A stretch of 28,320 bases of DNA from Nitrospira sp. (lineage in GTDB: Bacteria; Nitrospirota; Thermodesulfovibrionia; Thermodesulfovibrionales; SM23-35), in the NCBI GenBank assembly GCA_016873595.1, contig VGWZ01000002.1, positions 1-28,320 of the forward strand. The letters run 5' to 3'. The translations under genes were made by a program, and so were the position numbers. This document shows, piece by piece, positions 1-6,822 of this stretch. Position 1 is the first letter of the stretch, and each line of letters starts with the position of its first letter. A model generated the notes under the pieces. The model was given only the letters and a program-made list of their open reading frames with translations, had not been told where the DNA came from and ran no database searches.

Positions 1-238
1 TTGCAGGAAGACCCGGTCTTTCTTTCTTGAAGCGATTGACAAATTCGGCTGCTATATGAGAGGCATCGGTAGCACTGCCACCATTTCCAAAGAGAATAAG
101 CTTTTTACCCTCATTGAAGGACTCAGCTATTATCTTTGATGTATCTATAATGAGTTTAAGATATTCTTTTACAAACCTTTCCTTTACGGTTATGCTTTCC
201 TCAAAAGCTTTGAGTATTTTGTCTTCCATCCAGGGCAT
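1..238 (-). CDS. gmhA: phosphoheptose isomerase (GmhA), 5' part only
   Basis: Translating the minus strand from the ATG at 238 gives an open frame that runs off the window edge, so only about the first 79 residues are present. The segment LFGNGGSATDASHIAAEF is the sugar-isomerase (SIS) phosphate-binding signature of sedoheptulose-7-phosphate isomerase. That enzyme acts in the cytoplasm in the first step of ADP-heptose synthesis for lipopolysaccharide inner core. The N-terminal helix before the motif fits the family. An alternative ATG lies at 229; neither start has a strong Shine-Dalgarno. The upstream 132 bp to the next gene hold no convincing promoter. The identification rests on one motif and its position; DiaA-like SIS proteins are a less likely alternative. 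Confidence 0.8.
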   Translation of the reverse strand, partial: MPWMEDKILKAFEESITVKERFVKEYLKLIIDTSKIIAESFNEGKKLILFGNGGSATDASHIAAEFVNRFKKERPGLPA

Positions 239-370
239 TATGAATTTAAAGGTCTTCGATTAAATTGTGTTTCAAAATTGTGACATATAAATAAATTTTT
301 GTTTAGACTAACCCATGCAATCTTTTAAAGTCAATATACTTCAGACCGAAACGATATCGACATAATACCT

Positions 371-1315
371 TTATTTTACTGTTACCTCGCCGACTATTCC
401 ATCGCTCTCTCTTAAATACCCTAATGCTCTAATCATATACCAGACCTTTTTGTTGCTCTTTGCTGTATCTGTGAAGGTTGGTGTTGTCACCTCACCTATG
501 GGAGAGAATTCTGTCTCCCCATCTCTTTTTCGATAAATGCGGTATCCCTTTATCCATGTCTCAGTGTTCTCTTTCCAGAGAAGGTACACTTTATCATCTC
601 CTTTAACCACTCTGAGATCTGATGGTGCTGACGGGATAAAGTGGGATGGGGTTATCTCTAATTCAGCCGAAGCATAACCCTCATCTCTTATAATAGTGTT
701 AAGCAATGCCCTTATTTTGTAATAAACAGTTCTGTCAAGAAACAGAAAAGTATCTCTAAAGGAAACCATACATATAGGCTCTCTATTGAGTGGGGTGTCA
801 GCATACTTGTCCTTCTCTGTTGTCTTGTAGATGTTATAACAGACTCCTTCTCCTGAACTGCTCCAATGCAACTCAATGGAATCAGATGTTATGGTAAATC
901 GGATATTCTCCGGAGGTGATGGCAAAGCCTTTGGGATTACTGTGATTATGTTGGAGTCATTACTCAGGACGTCTTTAAGGTTTTGGGCAATGACTTTATA
1001 TTGATAGGTGACATTTAGTTTAAATGTAGTATCAATGAACAAACTCTGGTCATTTTTTATAAACGCTACCTTTTCAAATCCGTCACTCTCTGACCTTAAG
1101 ACCTGAAAGCCTTTCAGGGTGTGCTTTAGATTGTCGGGATAAGACCATGAGAGTATAATTCTTTCTTCTCTATGGATTGCGGTGATACCAGGTGGTTTTT
1201 CAGGTTTTTCGTATGCCTTTAATGTGGGAGGACCTTTTTTGCCGCATGATACGAAAAAACAAAAAGAAAGAAATAAGAAAAAAGAAATAAGAAATTTCAA
1301 ACTTCTCATTTCCAA
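371..1315 (-). CDS. lipoprotein with fibronectin type III repeats
   Basis: A secreted lipoprotein of about 314 residues. The N-terminus is a short basic stretch, a Phe/Leu-rich hydrophobic core and a lipobox-like FVSC at about residue 24, followed by GKKGPP. This resembles the small lipoproteins often found next to amino-acid biosynthesis genes. Gly at +2 does not signal inner-membrane retention. After the tether there are about three beta-sandwich modules with fibronectin-III character at roughly 40-126, 131-223 and 228-314; each has a Trp early and a YxI/YRI strand near its middle. The gene starts 4 bp after the argH stop, so it is probably co-transcribed. The start is either TTG at 1315, well spaced from an AGGA in the argH stop region, or ATG at 1309. 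Function is unknown; surface adhesion or scaffolding is a guess from the fold. Confidence 0.8.
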   Translation of the reverse strand: MEMRSLKFLISFFLFLSFCFFVSCGKKGPPTLKAYEKPEKPPGITAIHREERIILSWSYPDNLKHTLKGFQVLRSESDGFEKVAFIKNDQSLFIDTTFKLNVTYQYKVIAQNLKDVLSNDSNIITVIPKALPSPPENIRFTITSDSIELHWSSSGEGVCYNIYKTTEKDKYADTPLNREPICMVSFRDTFLFLDRTVYYKIRALLNTIIRDEGYASAELEITPSHFIPSAPSDLRVVKGDDKVYLLWKENTETWIKGYRIYRKRDGETEFSPIGEVTTPTFTDTAKSNKKVWYMIRALGYLRESDGIVGEVTVK

Positions 1316-1319
1316 TTTC

Positions 1320-2699
1320 TCATATCCTGTCTATTATTTTTCTAAGTCTTTGTATCTGCCTTTTGACCTCATCAGGCGATGTGCTCCCGCGGGATTTTTT
1401 ATTCTTTACGGATTCTTCTGCCTTTAGACAGGAATATACATCATTTTTAATGAATGGAGAAAATGTATTCAGTTCTTTCAGTGTGAGTTCTTCAAGCTTT
1501 TTCCCCTTCTTCATACAATGAAGGACAATTTTGCCTGTGATTTCATGAGACTTCCTGAAAGGTAACCCCTTTTTTACAAGATATTCTGCTATGTCAGTTG
1601 CTGTTGAATAGGCATCTCCTGCTGTTTCATACATTCTTTTTGCATTAAACTTTATACCAGGAAGCATCTCATTCAGGACAGCAAGGCAGGATTTAATAGT
1701 ATCAACCGTATCAAATACTGGTTGTTTATCCTCCTGGAGATCCCTGTTGTATGAAAGAGGCAGTCCTTTCATTGTCGTCAGAAGAGAGAGGAGGTTGCCA
1801 TACACTCTTCCGGTTTTCCCTCTGATAAGTTCCGCAACATCAGGGTTCTTTTTCTGTGGCATGATGCTCGAACCTGTGGTGAATGCATCAGGCAACTCGA
1901 TGAATCTGAATTCCTCAGTTGACCACAGAATAAGCTCTTCAGCAAGCCTTGAGAGATGCATGATAAGGAGTGACACACCTGAGAGAAACTCTATCGCAAA
2001 ATCCCTGTCAGATACTGCATCAATGCTGTTTTCAGAGATACCATTAAAACCAAGAAGTTTTGCAACATATATTCTGTCAATAGGAAAGGTTGTCCCTGCA
2101 ATGGCACAGGAGCCTAAGGGGAGCAGGTTTGTCCTTTTTAATCCATCGTGAAATCTTTCCACATCCCTCCGGAGCATCTCCACATAGGCAAGCAGGTGAT
2201 GAGACAACAGCACGGGCTGTGCCCTTTGGAGATGAGTATAACCGGGCATCACTACATGAAGATGTTTTGTAGCAACATTCAGAAGAGTCTTCTGAAATTT
2301 CTTTACTGATGATATGACCTCTTTTATCTCTGCCCGTAAATAGAGTCTGAGGTCAAGTGCGACCTGATCATTTCTTGACCTTGCGGTATGAAGTTTTCTC
2401 CCTGCATCACCTGTTTTTTCTATAAGTGCAGCTTCAATATTCATATGAATGTCCTCAAGTTTTTTTCTGAACCTGAATTTTCCTGTTTCTATCTCTTTCG
2501 CTATCTCTTCAAGCCCTTTTATTATTTTTTTAGAATCTTCCTTTGAGATAATGCCCTGTTTAGTAAGCATCTTCGCATGTGCAATGCTTCCCTCAATATC
2601 ATATTTCCACAGACGATGGTCAAACGAGATAGATTCTGTAAAGGATTCTACAATCTTTGAGGTCTTCTCTCTAAACCTTCCTGACCAGGGTTTTTTCAT
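1320..2699 (-). CDS. argH: argininosuccinate lyase
   Basis: Cytoplasmic enzyme that splits argininosuccinate into arginine and fumarate, the last step of arginine synthesis. The 459-residue length is normal for the family. The fumarase/aspartase superfamily signature GSSIMPQKKNPD lies at about 276-287, with the catalytic-loop Ser. HTARSRND at about 104-111 and GYTHLQRAQP at about 153-162 are the other two conserved active-site regions. The ATG at 2699 has no Shine-Dalgarno. A near-consensus promoter ends only about 14 bp upstream, so the transcript leader would be very short. It is the first gene of a minus-strand unit with the FnIII lipoprotein and diverges from rubrerythrin. No argG or other arginine genes are in the window. 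Confidence 0.97.
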   Translation of the reverse strand: MKKPWSGRFREKTSKIVESFTESISFDHRLWKYDIEGSIAHAKMLTKQGIISKEDSKKIIKGLEEIAKEIETGKFRFRKKLEDIHMNIEAALIEKTGDAGRKLHTARSRNDQVALDLRLYLRAEIKEVISSVKKFQKTLLNVATKHLHVVMPGYTHLQRAQPVLLSHHLLAYVEMLRRDVERFHDGLKRTNLLPLGSCAIAGTTFPIDRIYVAKLLGFNGISENSIDAVSDRDFAIEFLSGVSLLIMHLSRLAEELILWSTEEFRFIELPDAFTTGSSIMPQKKNPDVAELIRGKTGRVYGNLLSLLTTMKGLPLSYNRDLQEDKQPVFDTVDTIKSCLAVLNEMLPGIKFNAKRMYETAGDAYSTATDIAEYLVKKGLPFRKSHEITGKIVLHCMKKGKKLEELTLKELNTFSPFIKNDVYSCLKAEESVKNKKSRGSTSPDEVKRQIQRLRKIIDRI

Positions 2700-2713
2700 A
2701 GTGGATGGATTCT

Positions 2714-2742
2714 ATAATAAAGGTCACAAGATTGGCTGTCAA
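2714..2742 (-). promoter_or_regulatory. sigma70-type promoter of argH
   Basis: On the minus strand TTGACA (2742-2737) is separated by 17 bp from TATTAT (2719-2714). The predicted start of transcription is near 2707, about 8 bp before the argH ATG at 2699. There is no room for a normal Shine-Dalgarno, which agrees with its absence. Confidence 0.7.
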
Positions 2743-2744
2743 GG

Positions 2745-2773
2745 TTGATTTATATTTTTTTATATCCTATTAT
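2745..2773 (+). promoter_or_regulatory. sigma70-type promoter of rubrerythrin gene
   Basis: TTGATT at 2745-2750 and TATTAT at 2768-2773 are separated by 17 bp. The element lies back-to-back with the argH promoter, the two -35 boxes being only 2 bp apart. The predicted leader of about 60 nt contains a strong AAAGGAGG ribosome site before the ATG at 2843. Confidence 0.5.
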
Positions 2774-2842
2774 GTAACTATACATGAAGCAAACAAAAGA
2801 TAGTTTTTTTCGGCTATCAGCCATTTGAAAGGAGGAATGAAT

Positions 2843-3337
2843 ATGTCAAATACAGAAAAGAATCTTGAGAAGGCATTTGCAGGTGAGTCACAGGCAAATA
2901 GGAAGTATCTTGCCTTTGCAAAGAAGGCTGAAGAGGAAGGGTTTAAACAGGCGGCTAAACTGTTCAGGGCTGCTGCCGAAGCTGAAACAGTCCATGCACT
3001 CAATCATCTGAGAGAACTCGGTTTTATAAAAAGTACAAAAGAAAATCTCGCAGAAGCAATTAAAGGTGAGTCCTATGAATTCCAGAAAATGTATCCAAAG
3101 ATGATCGAAGATGCCAAGGCTGATGGCAATAAGGGCGCATTGAGAAGTTTTAATTTTGCCAATAAAGTAGAAAATATTCACGCAGAACTTTACAGGAAAG
3201 CTTTAGAGAATTTTGGCAAAATGCCCGATGTTGATTATTATGTTTGCCAGGTCTGTGGCAATACTGTAGAACGTGAAGCTCCGGAGAAATGTCCTGTCTG
3301 TGGCGCCCCCAAAAAGATGTTCAAAAAGATTGAATAG
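2843..3337 (+). CDS. rubrerythrin
   Basis: Non-haem diiron peroxidase of anaerobes, which reduces hydrogen peroxide in the cytoplasm with electrons from NADH via rubredoxin-type carriers. The 164-residue protein has the ferritin-like four-helix domain with expected ligands E15, E48 (AEAETVH), E76 (GESYEF) and E110xxH113. A C-terminal rubredoxin-like domain has CQVCG at 135 and CPVCG at 150. The start was placed at ATG 2843 because AAAGGAGG is well spaced from it and the product then begins MSNTEKNLEKAF, as in the family; an upstream in-frame start at 2825 would put the ribosome site inside the gene. It precedes the octahaem cytochrome by 70 bp; co-transcription is possible but not shown. Confidence 0.96.
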   Translation: MSNTEKNLEKAFAGESQANRKYLAFAKKAEEEGFKQAAKLFRAAAEAETVHALNHLRELGFIKSTKENLAEAIKGESYEFQKMYPKMIEDAKADGNKGALRSFNFANKVENIHAELYRKALENFGKMPDVDYYVCQVCGNTVEREAPEKCPVCGAPKKMFKKIE

Positions 3338-3407
3338 ACATGGATTGACTACCCTCTATTAACATGGTCAGGCAAATGAATACAACTTTATTTTCAGGAG
3401 ATTTCCC

Positions 3408-4922
3408 ATGAAATCTACATTAAAATATGGTGCCTCTTTTTTATTGGTATTATTCTTGTTTTTTTCAAAGGGTATCGTTGCCTCTGAAAAGGGAGAGGAT
3501 GTGATAGATAATGCCAGATTAAGTTCTCAGACCCAAGCCTGTATTGGCTGCCATAACACCCATACTCCGGGAATTGTGAAAGACTGGCTCTCATCCAGAC
3601 ATTCAAAGGTGATACCTTCAGAGGCTCTGAAAAAAAATGTTCTTCAGAGAAGAATTTCTGTTGAAAGTCTTCCGGGTGAGTTGAGCGAACATGTTGTTGG
3701 CTGTTACGAATGCCATAGCCAGAGACCTGAAAAGCATAAAGATAATTTTGAGCACCTGGGATATAAGATTAACGTTATTGTTACACCAGATGACTGTAAG
3801 GCCTGCCATCCTGCTGAGGCAACACAATATGCAGAGTCAAAAAAAGCCCATGCAATAAAAAACCTTATGGAAAACCCTGTCTATAATGCATTGACAAATA
3901 CCATTACTGGTGTGAAGAGGGTTGAGAACGGAAAGATATTGTCTGAGAGGGCCTCTGACACTACCCTCCATGAAACATGCCTTGGTTGTCATGGAACAAA
4001 AATAACAGTAAAGGGTATGAAAAAGGTGAACACAAAGATGGGAGAAATACTCGTCCCTGAACTTATGAATTGGGCTAATCAGGGTGTTGGAAGAGAAAAT
4101 CCGGATGGGAGTCTCGGTGCCTGTACAGCCTGCCATCCACGACATAGTTTTTCAATCGAGATAGCGAGGAAGCCTTATACCTGTGCCCAGTGTCATCTTG
4201 AACCTGATGTTCCAGCATGGAATGTATATAAGGAGAGTAAACACGGAAATATTTATTCCTCAAAACACAAGGAGTGGAATTTTGAATCTGTACCCTGGGT
4301 TGTGGGTAAGGACTTCAAGGCACCTACCTGTGCTTCCTGTCACAACAGCCTCCTTGTCTCACCGGGAGGTGAAGTAATTGCCGAAAGAACCCATGATTTT
4401 GGTTCAAGGCTATGGGTCAGGCTTTTTGGTCTTATTTACAGCCATCCCCAACCAAAATCTGGTAATACAACAATAATTAAAAATAAGGACGGTTTACCAC
4501 TACCAACTACATTCACAGGCGAACTGTCATCTGAGTATCTTATTGATAAAACAGAGCAGGAGAAAAGATTTGCTGTGGTGAAGAATATCTGTAATAGTTG
4601 CCATAGTACTGATTGGATTAATAACCACTTTACAAAGCTTGAAGAGACCATTAAAGAGACCAATGAGATGACACTTGCAGCAACAAAACTCATGTCAAAT
4701 GCATGGGAAAATAAAATAGAAGACAAGACAAATCCATTTAATGAGCCGATTGAGCAGATGTGGATAAGGCAATGGTTGTTTTATTCAAATTCTATCCGCT
4801 ATGCTTCTGCGATGACCGGTGCTCCTGATTATGCGAGCTTTAAAAATGGGTGGTGGAGTCTTAGTGAGAACTTGCAACGTATGAAGGACTGGACTGAATT
4901 TAAAAAGAAAGCAACCCGATAA
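3408..4922 (+). CDS. octahaem c-type cytochrome, hydroxylamine oxidoreductase family
   Basis: Periplasmic multihaem cytochrome of 504 residues with a Sec signal peptide (hydrophobic core about 11-25, cleavage near VAS). There are exactly eight CxxCH motifs at about C45, C99, C130, C191, C239, C259, C308 and C395. Their spacing, the CLGCHG at the fourth haem and a long helical C-terminal tail (400-504) match the hydroxylamine oxidoreductase (HAO) family. Members either oxidise hydroxylamine or hydrazine, with a haem P460 cross-linked to Tyr, or work reductively on nitrite or hydroxylamine when the Tyr is absent. I cannot decide the Tyr without alignment; near the expected region the sequence reads SFKNGWW. 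The reductive form seems more likely in an anaerobe, as inference. The ribosome site CAGGAG precedes ATG 3408. A CMD-family gene follows 10 bp downstream. Confidence 0.9.
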   Translation: MKSTLKYGASFLLVLFLFFSKGIVASEKGEDVIDNARLSSQTQACIGCHNTHTPGIVKDWLSSRHSKVIPSEALKKNVLQRRISVESLPGELSEHVVGCYECHSQRPEKHKDNFEHLGYKINVIVTPDDCKACHPAEATQYAESKKAHAIKNLMENPVYNALTNTITGVKRVENGKILSERASDTTLHETCLGCHGTKITVKGMKKVNTKMGEILVPELMNWANQGVGRENPDGSLGACTACHPRHSFSIEIARKPYTCAQCHLEPDVPAWNVYKESKHGNIYSSKHKEWNFESVPWVVGKDFKAPTCASCHNSLLVSPGGEVIAERTHDFGSRLWVRLFGLIYSHPQPKSGNTTIIKNKDGLPLPTTFTGELSSEYLIDKTEQEKRFAVVKNICNSCHSTDWINNHFTKLEETIKETNEMTLAATKLMSNAWENKIEDKTNPFNEPIEQMWIRQWLFYSNSIRYASAMTGAPDYASFKNGWWSLSENLQRMKDWTEFKKKATR

Positions 4923-4932
4923 GGAGGTGTAC

Positions 4933-5280
4933 ATGTCAAAATTACCAGAGCAGTATTTAAGCATTAAAACGAGGTTTAAGGGGTATTTCAGAGCTGTTGA
5001 TAACCTTGGAAAAGCGGTGAGAAGTGCAGGTCCTATTGATAAAAAGACATCCCATCTCATACAGTTAGCCGCTGCTGCTGCCATTAAATCAGAAGGTTCT
5101 GTCCACTCCCATACCAGAAGGGCATTGGATGAAGGTGCAAAGACTGAGGAGATCTACCATGCGATTATTTTGCTCACAAGTACCATTGGATTTCCAAATG
5201 TGTCTGCTGCATTAAGCTGGGCTGATGATATTCTACAGGGGAGGGGTTCAAAAAATAATTTTACCAGTCGTATTCGCTGA
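4933..5280 (+). CDS. carboxymuconolactone decarboxylase-family (AhpD-like fold) protein without CxxC
   Basis: A small all-helical protein of 115 residues of the CMD/AhpD superfamily, recognised by the ALDEGAKTEEIYHAI segment after the central His. Redox members carry CxxC three residues before the conserved His (CxGCxxxH). Here the same site reads SEGSVHSH (53-60), both cysteines being serine, so a peroxiredoxin-reductase or thiol role is unlikely. The start is ATG 4933, because AAGGAGGTG sits just upstream; an in-frame GTG at 4927 overlaps that ribosome site. It begins 10 bp after the cytochrome stop, so the two are almost certainly co-transcribed. Its substrate is unknown. A cytoplasmic partner to a periplasmic HAO-type cytochrome is odd and may concern detoxification of a related compound, which is speculation. 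Confidence 0.85.
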   Translation: MSKLPEQYLSIKTRFKGYFRAVDNLGKAVRSAGPIDKKTSHLIQLAAAAAIKSEGSVHSHTRRALDEGAKTEEIYHAIILLTSTIGFPNVSAALSWADDILQGRGSKNNFTSRIR

Positions 5281-5481
5281 TAAGAGATACAAAAACACAG
5301 GCTCATCAGAGAAGCACAGAGAGCACTCGGCTTGAAGTTTTTTTAGGTATATATTACTCTTTAAAACATATAGTGTAAAAACAGATACTATACCAAGCGT
5401 AGCGGATGTAAACAGTTTAGATTATAATTAAAAACAAAAGCAGATCATAACATTAAAAGTATGAATGATGTAGTCTTAATA

Positions 5482-5520
5482 GGCATCGGGTGGATAGAAA
5501 CCTCGATGCCATTTTTATTT
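5482..5520 (+). terminator. hairpin with T-rich tail
   Basis: GGCATCG (5482-5488) pairs with CGATGCC (5504-5510) around a 15-nt loop, followed by ATTTTTATTT. It would end transcription from the cytochrome/CMD unit, although it lies about 200 bp beyond the CMD stop. The loop is longer than usual, so this is tentative. Confidence 0.45.
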
Positions 5521-5568
5521 GTAATTAGGAGTGACCTTCATAAATAGAAAGTTATGAAAGGGGAGTAA

Positions 5569-5649
5569 ATGCCAGAGTTCAAAAACAAAGAAGACTTTGA
5601 GAAGAGAATTTATAAGGAAAAAGATTGGGCTTTAATTTGCATGTTTTAA
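5569..5649 (+). pseudogene. 26-codon ORF, probable gene remnant or micropeptide
   Basis: GGGGAG sits at normal spacing before ATG 5569, and the product begins MPEFKNKEDFEKRIYKEKDW before a stop at 5647. The charged helical start looks like the N-terminus of a longer protein rather than random sequence. No continuation could be found in the other frames downstream, where the DUF4258 gene begins 25 bp later. It may be a 5' stub left after a deletion, or a leader peptide. Confidence 0.35.
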
Positions 5650-5674
5650 TTTAAAAACAGACGGGGTTGAGTGA

Positions 5675-5938
5675 ATGGAAATCCTGATAGATGCACATAC
5701 TTTAGAACGAGCAGAGGAACGTGGTACCAACAAAGATGAGATCGAAGATGTAATCCGTACAGGTTCTGCAATCACAGCCAAATATGGACGCATAGGAAAA
5801 GCTAAGGTATATGACTTTAAGCAAACACGTCACAACAAATATTATGAACAAAAGAGGGTTGAAGTATTCTATACTATAGAAGAAGACAAAATTGTAACAG
5901 TTACGGTATATGTATTTTACGGAAGGTGGGAGGAATAA
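5675..5938 (+). CDS. DUF4258 domain protein, possible toxin
   Basis: An 87-residue protein with the DUF4258 pattern: an N-terminal HTLERAEERG helix, then VIRTG, a YDFKQ strand and a C-terminal hydrophobic strand (KIVTVTVYVF). DUF4258 proteins are small basic alpha/beta proteins with RelE-like character. They are often encoded next to DUF2283 or HTH partners and are suspected ribonuclease toxins; biochemical proof for the family is thin. The ribosome site GGGGTTGAG is moderate. The stop codon is 1 bp from the start of the DUF2283 gene, so the two are translationally coupled. The pair is isolated between unrelated housekeeping units. Confidence 0.8.
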   Translation: MEILIDAHTLERAEERGTNKDEIEDVIRTGSAITAKYGRIGKAKVYDFKQTRHNKYYEQKRVEVFYTIEEDKIVTVTVYVFYGRWEE

Positions 5939-5939
5939 A

Positions 5940-6149
5940 ATGAACATCGTTTATAATGATAAAACAGACCTTCTTTATATCAGACTCGATGACAGGAAGC
6001 AGGATGTTATAAACAGGCGAGTTTCTGAGGATATTGTTCTGGATATCGGGGAGAATGATAGAATTATAGGTATAGAGATTTTAGATGCTTCAAGGCATGT
6101 AACTCTGGATAAACTTTTACCTGTTAAGTATGAGGTTGTAAAAACATAA
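5940..6149 (+). CDS. DUF2283 domain protein, possible antitoxin or partner of DUF4258
   Basis: A 69-residue protein with the DUF2283 signature: an N-terminal YNDKTDLLYIRL, a central VSEDIVLDIGENDRIIGIEILDAS-type beta hairpin, and a short tail. Family members are single-domain, mostly beta, of unknown biochemical role, and typically follow a DUF4258 gene. The start is ATG 5940 with GGGAGG 8 bp upstream, inside the end of the DUF4258 gene. It ends 22 bp before the convergent pcm stop. The antitoxin assignment is inference from pairing alone. Confidence 0.82.
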   Translation: MNIVYNDKTDLLYIRLDDRKQDVINRRVSEDIVLDIGENDRIIGIEILDASRHVTLDKLLPVKYEVVKT

Positions 6150-6171
6150 GATTAATTAGCCAGCGTAGACT

Positions 6172-6822
6172 TTAAATATCCTCTTGCTGCCAGCCGTATT
6201 TCCCAATCAGGGGCACAAAGATACACGGCGTGTGATATTCATCTGAATACTTGCCACTTGACTTTGTGCATTTCAGAAGTTGTTGAGAGAATCGATCTCC
6301 AACAGGGGCAATAATTATACCTTCTTCAGAGAGTTGTTCCATAAGAACATCTGGAATCTTTGGTGTTGCAGCGGTAATCATGATTCTGTCAAAAGGTGCC
6401 TCTTCAGGCCACCCTAAGGTGCCGTCACCAACCTTCACATGGATGTTTGTATACCCGAGGGAAAGGAATCGTTCTTCTGCATTTTGAGCAAGTACGTCAA
6501 CACGCTCGATTGTATACACCTCTTTTGAAAGTTCAGCTAAGATTGCTGCCTGATATCCAGAGCCTGTGCCTATTTCTAATACCTTCTCGTTTCCTTTCAG
6601 TTCAAGCAGCTCTGTCATAATTGCAACCATATACGGTTGTGAGATAGTCTGTCCTTCACTGATTGGCAAAGCCATATCGTCATAGGCTTTATTCTGTATG
6701 GATTCATCAACAAAAAGATGTCGTGGAACCTTTCTCATTGCATTCAGAACCCGCTCGTCTTTAATTCCTCTCGGGACGAGCTGCGTACTAACCATAAATT
6801 CTCTTAATTCTCGAAAACCCAT
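6172..6822 (-). CDS. pcm: protein-L-isoaspartate O-methyltransferase
   Basis: A cytoplasmic SAM-dependent enzyme that methylates L-isoaspartyl residues to begin repair of aged proteins. The 216-residue length is typical. The SAM motif I VLEIGTGSGYQAA is at about 82-94. The family-specific ISQPYMVA is at about 60-67 and follows DDMALPISEGQT, which contributes to substrate recognition. The ATG at 6822 overlaps the stop of the upstream FAD dehydrogenase by one base (TAATG), so translation is coupled. The unit surE, FAD dehydrogenase, pcm places pcm with surE, a pairing known from many bacteria (surE-pcm stationary-phase survival). Confidence 0.96.
   Translation of the reverse strand: MGFRELREFMVSTQLVPRGIKDERVLNAMRKVPRHLFVDESIQNKAYDDMALPISEGQTISQPYMVAIMTELLELKGNEKVLEIGTGSGYQAAILAELSKEVYTIERVDVLAQNAEERFLSLGYTNIHVKVGDGTLGWPEEAPFDRIMITAATPKIPDVLMEQLSEEGIIIAPVGDRFSQQLLKCTKSSGKYSDEYHTPCIFVPLIGKYGWQQEDI

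Larger units (their letters stand above)
5281..5674. other. gene-poor gap (394 bp) after the cytochrome operon
   Basis: The gap contains a terminator-like hairpin (5482-5520) and one 26-codon ORF with a good ribosome site (5569-5649). A TATAAT occurs at 5423-5428 but lacks a credible -35 box. The rest is AT-rich without codon structure. No RNA gene could be recognised. Confidence 0.6.

Noticed and set aside
5461..5547. 28-codon ORF beginning at ATG 5461
   Set aside because: No ribosome site, and it runs straight through the terminator-like hairpin.
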